Source: Leptospira andrefontaineae
GTDB lineage: Bacteria; Spirochaetota; Leptospiria; Leptospirales; Leptospiraceae
Assembly (NCBI RefSeq): GCF_004770105.1
Contig: NZ_RQEY01000005.1
Coordinates: forward strand, 547,224-611,223
Reading direction: 5' to 3'
DNA: 64,000 nt
Shown one piece after another: positions 56,402 through 64,000 of the stretch (position 1 is its first letter; each line of letters opens with the position of its first letter). Made by a program: the position numbers and the translations under genes. The notes below the pieces were generated by a model, which ran no database searches, had not been told where the DNA came from, and saw nothing but the letters and a program-made list of their open reading frames with translations.

Positions 56402-56944
56402 TTAGGAAGGAAGGTGTAAGTTCTTTTCTACTTCTTTTCTCTTTTCTATTCCGGAAAGAAGTTCCACAATTTTTAAAGAGAATTCGAATGCAGAACCCGG
56501 GCCAATACTAGTTAAGATTTTATCAGAGAGTTCTAATCTGGATCCAGTGTATTTTTCGTCCGTGGGTACACTTCCAGGAAATGCGGTGAATTTTTGGTTT
56601 TGAAGAATATTATGAGTAAGCAGAACATTTGGCGCTGCGCAGATCGCGCCGATCCATCTGTCTTCTTTTTTAAATTTTTTTAATATTTCCGAAACTAAGG
56701 GGCTCGCATTCAGGTTTTTGGTACCTTGGTTTCCTCCAGGTAAAACGATCATGTCAAAATTAGTAGGATCAATATCTGACAAAAGAGAATCGGAGACTAA
56801 TTTTACTCCTCTGGATGCAATAACGGTATTTGTGGAGATCCCGGCGGAAACTACGTCAATCCCAGCTCTACGAAGCACATCGACTACGATAACCGCTTCC
56901 ATTTCTTCCATTCCATCTGTAAAAGGAACGAGCACCTTGGGCAT
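56402..56944 (-). CDS. DJ-1/PfpI-family protein (YajL/ThiJ-like)
   Basis: 180 residues. VLVPFTDGMEEMEAVIVVDVLRRAG at the start is typical, VLPGGNQGTKNL near 68 binds the region around the nucleophile, and the catalytic Cys lies in AICAAPNVL near 100. Family members act as chaperones, glyoxalase-like or deglycase-like enzymes, with the exact activity debated. GGAGAGAAG precedes the ATG. Same strand and 1 bp from cobB. Confidence 0.92.
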   Translation of the reverse strand: MPKVLVPFTDGMEEMEAVIVVDVLRRAGIDVVSAGISTNTVIASRGVKLVSDSLLSDIDPTNFDMIVLPGGNQGTKNLNASPLVSEILKKFKKEDRWIGAICAAPNVLLTHNILQNQKFTAFPGSVPTDEKYTGSRLELSDKILTSIGPGSAFEFSLKIVELLSGIEKRKEVEKNLHLPS

Positions 56945-56976
56945 ATTCTTCTCTCCGATCTTGAATGAGAAGGCAG

Positions 56977-58137
56977 TTAACCTTCTTCTTCAGGCTTTTT
57001 AGACCAAGTCAGATTGGAATTCAAGAAATAATTCGAAACCATCGCAGTTAGAATCGAAAGAATATCTGCGCTGAATTTTAAGGCAAGCTCAGAGGCTCCA
57101 TTCCATTGTTTGAAGATAGAATAGTAGATAAAATGAAATGCGGACATTTGTACCAAAATTCCTACCATACTTACTAAATGGAATAATAGGAACCCGAAGG
57201 CTAAATTTTTTCCAGAATACCTTCTTTCATAAAAAGTAAAATAGTTATTTAAGAAGAAGTTGGACAAGATCGAAAGTTCGATCCCGAAAAATACGGAAAG
57301 TGAAAAAGGATCTAAAAAGGAGATCCCTGTTCGGACTTCCGGAAATTTGCATAATTCAGCGATTAAAAATCCTACTAAGTTTACGAGTACTCCGCTTGCT
57401 CCAACGAGTGAATAGAACAGGAATGTAGGGGAGATCCATTTTCCAAAACGAATATCTAAGATTGCCAAAAAGAAATTTTTGATTACTGAATTATTCAGTT
57501 TTGTTTCTCCATACATTCTAGTTTGGAAAGTATAAGGGATCTCTTCTATTTTAAGATTTTCTTTACTTCTTCCTAAAAATTCTAAAAGGATCTTAAAACC
57601 TCTTGGGTTGATTGAGTTTTTAGTTTCAGAATATACGGAACGTTTGATCCCGAAATAACCGCTCATCGGATCCGACACAGGAAGACCCAAAAGGCCTTTT
57701 GCTAAGAAAGTTGCAAATCTGCTAATACCAATTCTGGCCAAAGACCATTTTCCGGTGGAACCACCTTTGGCGTATCTTGTTCCTAAACAAAGATCCACAT
57801 CTCTTTCGTAAAAAGAACGGATCATCTCCGGAAGGATTTTTTCATCATGTTGAAGGTCGGAATCCATCACCACGAAAACTTCTCCTTCTGCGGCGCCCAT
57901 GCCTGTTAAAACTGCAGAAGATAAACCTTTGCCGCTTAATCTACGGATCACTTTGAGTTGTGGGATACTTTCCTGTAGATGTTCTGCAATTTCCCAAGTA
58001 TGGTCAGGGCTATCATCATCCACCACGATGATCTCATGATTGTAATCGGATAAAGATCTAGTAATCCTATCTGCAGCAATAGGTAGGTTTTTGCTTTCAT
58101 TGTATGTAGGAAGAATAACAGAAACGGATGGTCGCAT
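56977..58137 (-). CDS. Polyprenyl-phosphate glycosyltransferase fused to GtrA membrane domain
   Basis: 386 residues. Residues 1-230 are a GT2 domain: VSVILPTYNESKNLP at the start, VVDDDSPDHTWE near 37, and DSDLQHDEKILPEM near 92 (DXD-type metal site). The GtrA-like part, about 240-375, has four helices. Such enzymes load a sugar onto a lipid carrier and may flip it, for LPS or cell-wall glycan modification. Divergent from the AT-rich intergenic stretch at 58138-58493. Confidence 0.9.
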   Translation of the reverse strand: MRPSVSVILPTYNESKNLPIAADRITRSLSDYNHEIIVVDDDSPDHTWEIAEHLQESIPQLKVIRRLSGKGLSSAVLTGMGAAEGEVFVVMDSDLQHDEKILPEMIRSFYERDVDLCLGTRYAKGGSTGKWSLARIGISRFATFLAKGLLGLPVSDPMSGYFGIKRSVYSETKNSINPRGFKILLEFLGRSKENLKIEEIPYTFQTRMYGETKLNNSVIKNFFLAILDIRFGKWISPTFLFYSLVGASGVLVNLVGFLIAELCKFPEVRTGISFLDPFSLSVFFGIELSILSNFFLNNYFTFYERRYSGKNLAFGFLLFHLVSMVGILVQMSAFHFIYYSIFKQWNGASELALKFSADILSILTAMVSNYFLNSNLTWSKKPEEEG

Positions 58138-58493
58138 AAGACCAAATTTCTATCATAAAGATTTCAATTCAATATTTTAAGTAATTAATTGATTACATAC
58201 TAGTTAAAATAATTTTCCAGACCGAAGTATTGGCTGTATGATGGAAGTAGAAACCGGTCTATTCAGATTTTATAATACGGTCTAAAAATATACTACGGTT
58301 TGTAGTCTTGTTGATGGGGTTCGAGTATATATGCTTCGCCAGCATAATAAAGTTTAGACTCTTAATTTTACCGTTGGTTCTGGCGTTATCGTATTCTTTC
58401 TACTTTTTGTATCGTTTTAACTTCTAACTGTAAAACAGTTTATATCGCAATGGTATCAATTATTCGACCGTTGCACAAACCGAAGGAGAAGCT
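58138..58493. other. AT-rich intergenic region between GT2-GtrA and DoxX genes
   Basis: About 356 bp, probably holding divergent promoters for both genes. A 37-codon hydrophobic ATG frame (58314-58427) exists, but without a Shine-Dalgarno. No repeats or RNA genes seen. AAGGAG sits before the DoxX ATG. Confidence 0.6.
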
Positions 58494-58982
58494 ATGCTTT
58501 TAAGCAATTTAGTGAATCATTTTTTTCGAATTGAGGAGGGTGGCAGATATAATGTAATTATTCGGATCCTTGTAGGGGGAGTTTTTATTTGGGAAGGACT
58601 TATCAAATTCCTCTTTGTAAATCAAGGGATCGGTAGATTTACTAAACTAGGATTTTTACATCCAGAAATGACAACGTCTCTTATTGGAGGTTTGGAAATT
58701 TTAGGCGGGACGATGCTGGTACTCGGAATTTTGACAAAGCCATTAAGCTTCGTATTTATTATACAAATGCTCGTTGCAATGTATTTAACGAAATTACCTC
58801 TATTATCCGGAACTTCTCCTTTGTTACCACCACAAGCTCCGCCGATTTTCGGAATTTGGGCAGTACTACATGAGATTCGATCCGAGTATTCGCAGGCGCT
58901 TGGATGTTTATTTCTATATTTCTCTGGAGCAGGTCACTTTTCTTTGGATTCTATTTTAAAGAAGAGATTGTTAACAGCTTGA
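58494..58982 (+). CDS. DoxX-family membrane protein
   Basis: 162 residues with four hydrophobic segments (residues 20-40, 62-80, 82-105 and 120-145). RILVGGVFIWEGLIKFLF near 25 and GGLEILGGTMLVLGILTKP near 64 match the DoxX core. Members are linked to quinone or redox functions, with none proven here. AAGGAG 7 bases before the ATG. It is the start of a loose group of exported and membrane genes of accessory appearance. Confidence 0.87.
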   Translation: MLLSNLVNHFFRIEEGGRYNVIIRILVGGVFIWEGLIKFLFVNQGIGRFTKLGFLHPEMTTSLIGGLEILGGTMLVLGILTKPLSFVFIIQMLVAMYLTKLPLLSGTSPLLPPQAPPIFGIWAVLHEIRSEYSQALGCLFLYFSGAGHFSLDSILKKRLLTA

Positions 58983-59027
58983 CTTTCAAAGCCAGGAGGT
59001 ATCTGATCTCGGGTCGAAAATAATTGG

Positions 59028-59888
59028 ATGGGTGACAAGATGGCTTCCACCTTAAGAATGTTAGTCTTTGCTAGTTTTCTGTACTTGGGCGTTTTTGATT
59101 TCGGAATGAATGTCGTTCTGGAACAAGTTTTAGATTCTTCTTCTCAAACTATTAATCGATTGGAGGCGAGTTCTTGTAATCCACCAGGAACTTATGAATT
59201 TTTTCCGGGTACAGGTTATTATCCCAGCGGATCAAGCGAAGCCTATCCTTGGCAAACTCCAACCGTAGTTTCTTTCGAGGGTTTCGAAACGTATGCGGAT
59301 GGAACGGTGATAGAAACCAGCTCTAATAAGTCTTTGCAATCTCATTTAGAAGTTACTTCAGGGACTTTGGTATCCAAACATCTTTCCAACGGTGTTTATA
59401 AAAGGGCGAAAACAGAAGATTATAATTTCAGAATGTTAATCCAAGGTCTGCATAATGGTTCCCGTGTAAAATGGACTGATCAGGTACTGGAGGCTCGGTT
59501 CTATATAGATTCTTGGCAGGAATCTTCCGATAATTGGCAGGGAATTCATCTTTTCACAAGATACAGAACTGAAAACGATCTATATGCTGCGTCACTTCGA
59601 AGCGATGGATCTGTTTATTTTAAGAAAAAACTTTGTGGAACTTATACAACCTTGGCAACTGGAACCCTAAAGGATCAGGCGGGAAATCCAAAGGCTTTCA
59701 ATACAAAACAATGGTACAAGTTAACCTTAGTAGCGATCGGAAATCATATCGATTTTTATGTGGATAATGTTCTGCAACTATCTATTACAGATGGAACTTT
59801 TAGCTGGGGAACTTCCGGGATCCGGACTGATTATGCGAATGTATATCTGGATGATTTGATCCTGCATGATGATCTGAGTGATTTTTGA
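59028..59888 (+). CDS. Exported protein with predicted LamG/3-keto-disaccharide-hydrolase-like fold
   Basis: 286 residues. Signal-peptide-like N-terminus (RMLVFASFLYLGVFDFG). The body has strand patterns of a concanavalin-like jelly roll: VVSFEGFETYADGTVIE, LFTRYRTENDLYAASLRSDGSVYFKK, TKQWYKLTLVAIGNHIDFYVDN, and LDDLILHDD at the end, similar to LamG or DUF1080 proteins that bind or cleave glycans. Catalytic residues cannot be assigned. ATG at 59028 or 59040 can start; Shine-Dalgarno is poor. A terminator follows. Confidence 0.7.
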   Translation: MGDKMASTLRMLVFASFLYLGVFDFGMNVVLEQVLDSSSQTINRLEASSCNPPGTYEFFPGTGYYPSGSSEAYPWQTPTVVSFEGFETYADGTVIETSSNKSLQSHLEVTSGTLVSKHLSNGVYKRAKTEDYNFRMLIQGLHNGSRVKWTDQVLEARFYIDSWQESSDNWQGIHLFTRYRTENDLYAASLRSDGSVYFKKKLCGTYTTLATGTLKDQAGNPKAFNTKQWYKLTLVAIGNHIDFYVDNVLQLSITDGTFSWGTSGIRTDYANVYLDDLILHDDLSDF

Positions 59889-59902
59889 GGGGTAAAGAAG
59901 AA

Positions 59903-59937
59903 GATTTGTCGGCACTTCGACGAAATCGGCTTTTTTT
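59903..59937 (+). terminator. Intrinsic terminator after the jelly-roll protein gene
   Basis: Stem gatttgtcg (59903-59911) with cgacgaaatc (59918-59927), nine pairs and one bulged G, six-base loop, then ggc and seven T residues at 59931-59937. Confidence 0.6.
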
Positions 59938-60126
59938 GATAGAATTCGCCTTTTACAGGAATATTCCCAACTTCCGATAATAGGTATTATGTCTCATTAG
60001 ATTTTATCGCTCAGTAATTCATGAACGTGAGGTTCTTGTGAATCCCCGGTTGCTAGGGATGAATTCCGATGAAGTTATTTACTCTTCTTGACTGAATCGA
60101 TTTTGGCCTATCTATAATGGCTGATT

Positions 60127-60789
60127 ATGAAAGCTTCTATCAATGCTATTTTGATCGTTGGGTTGTTAACGTGTGTAAGTTTCAATTGCCTATACTATCA
60201 TACTCTTGATCCGGTTCTTTCTCGGAATAATGTAGAACCTTCGTCCTGTTTGAGTGTTGTTGCCTTTAAAACTTTAATCAACGGACTTCCTCCTGATATT
60301 AACACAGAGCAATCTGCTGACGGCAAACGAACGAATATCAAGGTTACAGAAGATAAATATAACGGCCAATCTCATCCGGTTTTGGATGTAATGGCAAAAG
60401 AGGTTTTTAACGAATCAGGGATCCTTTCATCTAACGATAAACAAGGAACGGAAGTCCAAAAAGGAGTATTTATTCAAATCAATAATAAGATTAGTTATTC
60501 TGCTCTTGGTTATGCCGGAAGACTTCTTTCTACAATGACCTTGAGTATCTTACCCAGTAGATTGACCGCGTTGGAAAGTTTCGATGTTTCTGCTTTTGAG
60601 GACCAGAAATTGCTATTTAGAAAAACTTACCTGCATGAGGTCAGATCTTGGCTATGGTTACCTTTAGTTTTCTTTTTTTGGGCGGGAGACGATCAAAAAG
60701 AAGGACAATATTATTATCGTGATGTCGTTAAGGACGTGATTTCGAATATTATAGCGAAAAGAAAAGAGCTAAAAAAATGTACTAAATAA
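60127..60789 (+). CDS. Putative lipoprotein of unknown function
   Basis: 220 residues. A hydrophobic N-terminus ends in CVSFNC, a candidate lipobox with Cys near residue 21. The mature part has a hydrophobic patch (LWLPLVFFFWAGD near 176-188) that may be a membrane-contact helix, and a Lys-rich end. No family recognised. No strong Shine-Dalgarno. Stands alone between the jelly-roll protein and a convergent small exported gene. Confidence 0.62.
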   Translation: MKASINAILIVGLLTCVSFNCLYYHTLDPVLSRNNVEPSSCLSVVAFKTLINGLPPDINTEQSADGKRTNIKVTEDKYNGQSHPVLDVMAKEVFNESGILSSNDKQGTEVQKGVFIQINNKISYSALGYAGRLLSTMTLSILPSRLTALESFDVSAFEDQKLLFRKTYLHEVRSWLWLPLVFFFWAGDDQKEGQYYYRDVVKDVISNIIAKRKELKKCTK

Positions 60790-60877
60790 GGTCTCTTTCT
60801 AAAACGTGGGACATAATCCTGACTTTTCCAAGTTCTACACGATTATAGATGTGAAAAAGCCAGGAGATACGAAAGAA

Positions 60878-61159
60878 TTAATATCCTTGCCAGAGAGAAA
60901 TGGTAACGATCGTTTTTCCGTTATCGGATTTGTTTTCACATTGGCATTTGATTTGAGCGGATTGACTGTAATAGCCTTGTCCGAGTGAGAATCCTGGGGC
61001 TGGTTTACAACTTTTATAGAGTCCACCTTCAACTAAACGGTTGCAAGCAGCTTGGATAGCAGCTTCAATATCTCCGCTTTGGGAGCTAATAGTGCCTGGA
61101 ATTGCTAAAAAGACTGCAACGGCTAATGCGGAAGCAGAGATAAACAGAAACTTTTTCAT
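60878..61159 (-). CDS. Small exported cysteine-containing protein
   Basis: 93 residues from the ATG at 61159 (MKKFLFISASALAVAVF), preferred over an in-frame start 33 bp upstream because it gives a normal signal peptide (cleavage near ISSQ). The mature part has four Cys residues (AACNRL, KSCKPAP, KCQCEN) that could form disulfides, in a Gly/Gln/Ser-rich context. No family recognised. A perfect six-pair hairpin cttcc-type (61185-61200) lies upstream. Confidence 0.6.
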   Translation of the reverse strand: MKKFLFISASALAVAVFLAIPGTISSQSGDIEAAIQAACNRLVEGGLYKSCKPAPGFSLGQGYYSQSAQIKCQCENKSDNGKTIVTISLWQGY

Positions 61160-61284
61160 GGTAAGGTCCGAAAACAAATAGGAACTTTCCATTTGGAAAG
61201 AAAATATTTCAAACGAAAAATTTTTCAGAATGAAAAATTCTATCTAAGTTTAGAAATAAATTTCTGCGTTTCAGTTTTATAGGT

Positions 61285-62832
61285 TTAGGCTTTGAATTCT
61301 TGGACCTGTTTTTGTAAAGAATCGCTTAATTCCTCACATTTTCGAGCTTGGTCTGCTGCCTCAACTGCCTGAGTGGCTATGATCGCATTTGAATTCTGGA
61401 TTCGATCTAAAAAGTTTCGGATCTCCTCTAAACTTTTCTTCTCTGCGTCTGTTGCTTTATGAACATTTTGGGAAATTTCTCCAGCGTTGAATAGAGCGCC
61501 CGCCACAGTGACTCGAATATTCGTTTGCTTTCCTAAGAGCGAAAAGAAAGAATCCAGACTTTCTTTGATAGAATCAACATCACCCAAGATCAATGAAATG
61601 GTTTTTGTGCCGGATTGAACTATATCCGTGTTCTTTGTCATTTCTTCCTTTCCATCTCGGATCAATTTGGAAATTTCTTTAATAGTGCTTGCAGTTTGGT
61701 CTGCCAGTTTTGAGATCTCGTCTGCGACTATAGCGAATCCTCTTCCATGTTCCCCCGCTCTTGCTGCTTCGATCGAAGCGTTTAATGCAAGAAGGTTTAC
61801 TTTATCTGCAATATCGGTGATTGTTCCGAGTTTAGCACTAGTGCTGGAAGAACTGGATTCTATTCTTTTGATGGATTTTTCGATCGCCATCAGACTTTCT
61901 TCTGATTCTCTCGCGTGTTTCCATGCTGTTTCGAATAATGCTTTCGTAGAAACAAGCCCTGCTTCCATATCCTGAAAACTGATTTCCAGATTTTGAAAAG
62001 AATTTTCCAAGGTTCTGGTCGCTTCTAACTGTTTTTTCGCTGAATCGGATACGTCTGAGATTGCCTCTGCGATCTGGTTCGTACTTGCATTAATTTCTTC
62101 TAAACTATTAGCTTGGTCACTCGTTTTATCTGCAACGGTTGCCGAACTTTGGACTAATCCTTCTAAAATCCTGTTAACGGATTCGGATTTTTCTCGAACT
62201 TCTCCCTGTATGGAAACATTATATTTTCGGACTTCTTCAAGTTCCGCCAGATTGATTACCTGGTTCAAAAATTCTCTTTTGAATGTTGCCGAGAAGTAGA
62301 TCAATATTCCGGTCTCGAAAATCACAAAAATTGCATGTAATAGAACGATGTCCCAACCGTTTCCATAATTGAATATGATAATAGGAGTTTCCGAAATTTT
62401 GTATTCCATTCCTTGGCAGAAGGACAAGAATCCATGGTGGACCGCGATATACAATGCTCCAGGGAGAAGTGTTTTCCAATCTCTATAATAGAGAAGAAAT
62501 GCCAATGCCACGAACACGTGGAAATGCATCTCTATTCGTCCGAACTGGGACTGGATCAATATTCCCGACCAGGCCATGATCAGAATCGCATTTAATATTC
62601 TCAGAATATATTGGCCTCGTGCAAACAAAAAGCCAATGCTTGAAAGTATCGTTATGATTATAGAGGAATTTAAAACAAATTTCCATGTCCCGTACTCTAA
62701 AGATAATAAAAATGCAAAAGGAATATGCGCCAAAAGAAGAATGTAAAAGAAACGATCTACTTTCTTAGTCTCTTCCTTGAATTTAAATTTGGCAGTATCT
62801 TGGATACTTTGTTTGTGCTGAGGCGGATTCAT
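61285..62832 (-). CDS. Methyl-accepting chemotaxis protein with a histidine-rich six-helix membrane sensor
   Basis: 515 residues. Six membrane helices at about 28-190 with little periplasmic domain; His residues in or near helices: MHFH at 102-105, HH at 132-133, H166. No HAMP domain is obvious; the coiled-coil signalling part runs from about 240 to the end, with the conserved tip [27 protein letters not shown] near 363-388 (shown in two parts by function) and a later adaptation helix. Couples to CheA/CheW. GGGGAAAT precedes the ATG. Bundled His residues suggest a metal, heme or light/oxygen sensor (inference). Confidence 0.9.
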   Translation of the reverse strand: MNPPQHKQSIQDTAKFKFKEETKKVDRFFYILLLAHIPFAFLLSLEYGTWKFVLNSSIIITILSSIGFLFARGQYILRILNAILIMAWSGILIQSQFGRIEMHFHVFVALAFLLYYRDWKTLLPGALYIAVHHGFLSFCQGMEYKISETPIIIFNYGNGWDIVLLHAIFVIFETGILIYFSATFKREFLNQVINLAELEEVRKYNVSIQGEVREKSESVNRILEGLVQSSATVADKTSDQANSLEEINASTNQIAEAISDVSDSAKKQLEATRTLENSFQNLEISFQDMEAGLVSTKALFETAWKHARESEESLMAIEKSIKRIESSSSSTSAKLGTITDIADKVNLLALNASIEAARAGEHGRGFAIVADEISKLADQTASTIKEISKLIRDGKEEMTKNTDIVQSGTKTISLILGDVDSIKESLDSFFSLLGKQTNIRVTVAGALFNAGEISQNVHKATDAEKKSLEEIRNFLDRIQNSNAIIATQAVEAADQARKCEELSDSLQKQVQEFKA

Positions 62833-62940
62833 ATATTTCCCCGAAAGGGTTTTATTTTTAGGTCCGGTCCCGGACTTTATTAGTTTCCGGTCCGTCTATT
62901 CGAAGGATGCCGGTTTATTTTTCGTTTATTTATGAATCGC

Positions 62941-63537
62941 TTAGATGTTTAGAGGTTTTTGTACTTTTTTATCGCTTATGAATTGAATAAGTTCTTTTGG
63001 ATTTTGATCCCAATGTTTATCAAATTCGAAAATTAATCCTTTGATCCTTCCCTGAGAATTTACCCAAAGAACTGAATCCGGATGATCTATCTCTCCGTTC
63101 TTGTTGGAAGAAAATGCCATAATTCCGAAAAGTCGTGCAAGTTCGAAGGCCCTACCCCTCGACTCCAGTCGGATAAATTTCGTTTCCGTTTTTAGATCAG
63201 AAAAATATTTTTCAAAACGTTCTTCTGTATCCTTTTCCGGATCTAAACTTACAAATACGAGTCTTAGATCTTTTTGTTTTGAAATTAGATTTTTCAATTT
63301 TTGCAAACTACCATGACATACTGTCTTGCAGTTTAGATATCCGAAATATACCAGATTCTCTTTTCCGATAAGAGTCTCGCGTATATCTGAAGTTCTATTA
63401 CCTTCTTCATTTATCCTAAATTCAGGAAGATTTCTGTCTGCTTCCATCATTCCGGAAGAAGAACTTGGTAAAAAATAAAATAACGGAAATATTACCGTTA
63501 ATCCACCTATAGCAAGTTTCCAAATATCCGTTTGCAT
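62941..63537 (-). CDS. SCO1/SenC-type copper-handling protein
   Basis: 198 residues. N-terminal membrane anchor (AIGGLTVIFPLFYFLPS), then a thioredoxin-like domain with YFGYLNCKTVCHG near 71-83 (CX3C copper site) and a His in IDHPDSVLWV near 154, the third copper ligand. SCO proteins deliver Cu to cytochrome c oxidase CuA or act as thiol reductases. No cox genes are in the window. Shine-Dalgarno is weak. Divergent from the element at 63707. Confidence 0.9.
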   Translation of the reverse strand: MQTDIWKLAIGGLTVIFPLFYFLPSSSSGMMEADRNLPEFRINEEGNRTSDIRETLIGKENLVYFGYLNCKTVCHGSLQKLKNLISKQKDLRLVFVSLDPEKDTEERFEKYFSDLKTETKFIRLESRGRAFELARLFGIMAFSSNKNGEIDHPDSVLWVNSQGRIKGLIFEFDKHWDQNPKELIQFISDKKVQKPLNI

Positions 63538-63647
63538 TTTACTGAGAGGTATTTAAAAACCCTCTAATATTACCAAAGACGAATAACTTTCTTTTTATTC
63601 AAAAAATTTCCTAAAATAAGGCCGGATGAATTAAAGGAAATTTATTT

Positions 63648-63743
63648 ATGAATATGTTAAGTTTAAGTTATTTCTTGGAAAAAATATTTAGACTTCGGAC
63701 TGATTTTGTAGGAATTCCAACACGAGTTGTGGGTGGAAATTAG
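63648..63743 (+). CDS. Small ORF reading into the dispersed element (doubtful)
   Basis: 31 codons beginning MNMLSLSYFLEKIF and ending FVGIPTRVVGGN. AAAGGA lies about 10 bases before the ATG. The C-terminal part is translated from the element's left palindrome. Could be a real leader peptide or chance. Confidence 0.25.
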   Translation: MNMLSLSYFLEKIFRLRTDFVGIPTRVVGGN

Positions 63744-63856
63744 AGTTGATGTTTTGTGATTTTTGATATATAGGGGAAAGGCTTCTCCCACGAGCCCACC
63801 TCCTCCACCCGAACCTGGGTGGGGGCAATCTTAATCCTGACGTAGGAATTCCAACA
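63707..63856. repeat. Dispersed 150-bp element, copy B (inverted relative to copy A)
   Basis: Ends TGTAGGAATTCCAACA (63707-63722) and GTAGGAATTCCAACA (63842-63856). Its reverse complement aligns with copy A: a GC-rich core in which ccaccc and gggtgg can pair, followed by ggctcgtgggaga. Length is nearly the same as copy A (150 versus 148). In the hairpin, an A-T pair here corresponds to a G-T pair in copy A, so pairing is kept. Confidence 0.7.
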
Positions 63857-64000
63857 TGCGGATGCGCGCATGTTATCCGTATAGAGAATTGTATCTCAGA
63901 TCTTAAGATTATTTAGAGTTAATTGAATTAGAAAGAAGAGGAAGACTCTTCGAAAACATATAGAGTAGCGTGACTCACCGATTTGTTACACCCCCAGCCC

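Larger units (their letters stand above)
63538..64000. other. Right-edge intergenic region
   Basis: About 460 bp with no confident gene. It contains the inverted copy of the dispersed element (63707-63856) and a 31-codon ATG frame (63648-63743) with AAAGGA upstream whose last third (FVGIPTRVVGGN) is encoded by the element's left arm. The right edge ends in a GC-rich stretch. Confidence 0.6.

Noticed and set aside
58314..58427. 37-codon hydrophobic ORF before DoxX
   Set aside because: No Shine-Dalgarno and no homology visible; hydrophobic short frames are expected in AT-rich DNA.

Overview
The window looks like a piece of a Leptospira chromosome of moderate GC, about 40 percent by eye. The species cannot be fixed from the sequence. 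The evidence for the genus is a LipA whose N-terminus begins VNPLKKKPR, as I remember leptospiral LipA, two MBOAT plus DUF1574-type gene pairs, lipoproteins with relaxed spirochaetal lipoboxes, and flagellar fliS beside a coiled-coil chaperone candidate. Gene density is high, with frequent TTG and GTG starts and many overlaps of 4 to 25 bp. I see no rRNA, tRNA, CRISPR array, prophage or insertion sequence.

Layout. 1-7.8 kb: 3' part of bamA, a PcrA/UvrD helicase, a small exported protein, a CysQ-type phosphatase, a family 4 glycosyltransferase and a TlpA-like thioredoxin. 8-20.6 kb: a membrane-inserted acyl-CoA synthetase, ptsI, lpxC, a short-chain dehydrogenase, three tandem AIM24-family genes, an unusual radical SAM protein, a glucose/sorbosone dehydrogenase-like protein and a FecR-domain lipoprotein. 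20.6-29.6 kb: lipA, an RsuA/RluB pseudouridine synthase, the first MBOAT/DUF1574 pair, a short transaldolase, and a purN-purH-membrane protein-exported protein block. 29.6-31 kb: a flagellar cluster (fliS, a coiled-coil protein, a J-domain protein) with a sigma28-like promoter. 31-42.1 kb: HNH nuclease, DedA, dGTPase-like HD protein, cysteine desulfurase, TPR proteins, a possible LolA/LolB-like lipoprotein, an enoyl-CoA hydratase and an alkyl-DHAP synthase homologue.

42.2-51.7 kb holds a SpoIIE-type phosphatase, glpD, a seven-helix AraC regulator, a second acyl-CoA synthetase, a TetR regulator, a patatin and a PaaI thioesterase. Together with the AGPS homologue and the enoyl-CoA hydratase these suggest a fatty acid and glycerolipid neighbourhood, which suits an organism that lives on long-chain fatty acids. 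51.7-58.1 kb has a voltage-sensor-like membrane protein, a NYN nuclease, the second MBOAT/DUF1574 pair, a sirtuin, a DJ-1 protein and a GT2-GtrA fusion. 58.5-63.5 kb is looser and looks accessory: DoxX, three unrecognised exported proteins, a chemoreceptor with histidine-rich membrane helices, and a Sco1-like protein.

Non-coding points of interest are a dispersed element of about 150 bp present twice (49193-49340 and, inverted, 63707-63856) with palindromic ends, a pair of inverted REP-like sequences around a terminator at 25139-25290, and several clear intrinsic terminators. I did not find an obviously new defence or mobile system. The most interesting candidates are the duplicated MBOAT/DUF1574 pairs, the AIM24 triplet, the CX8CX2C radical SAM protein, the histidine-rich chemoreceptor and the 150-bp element.
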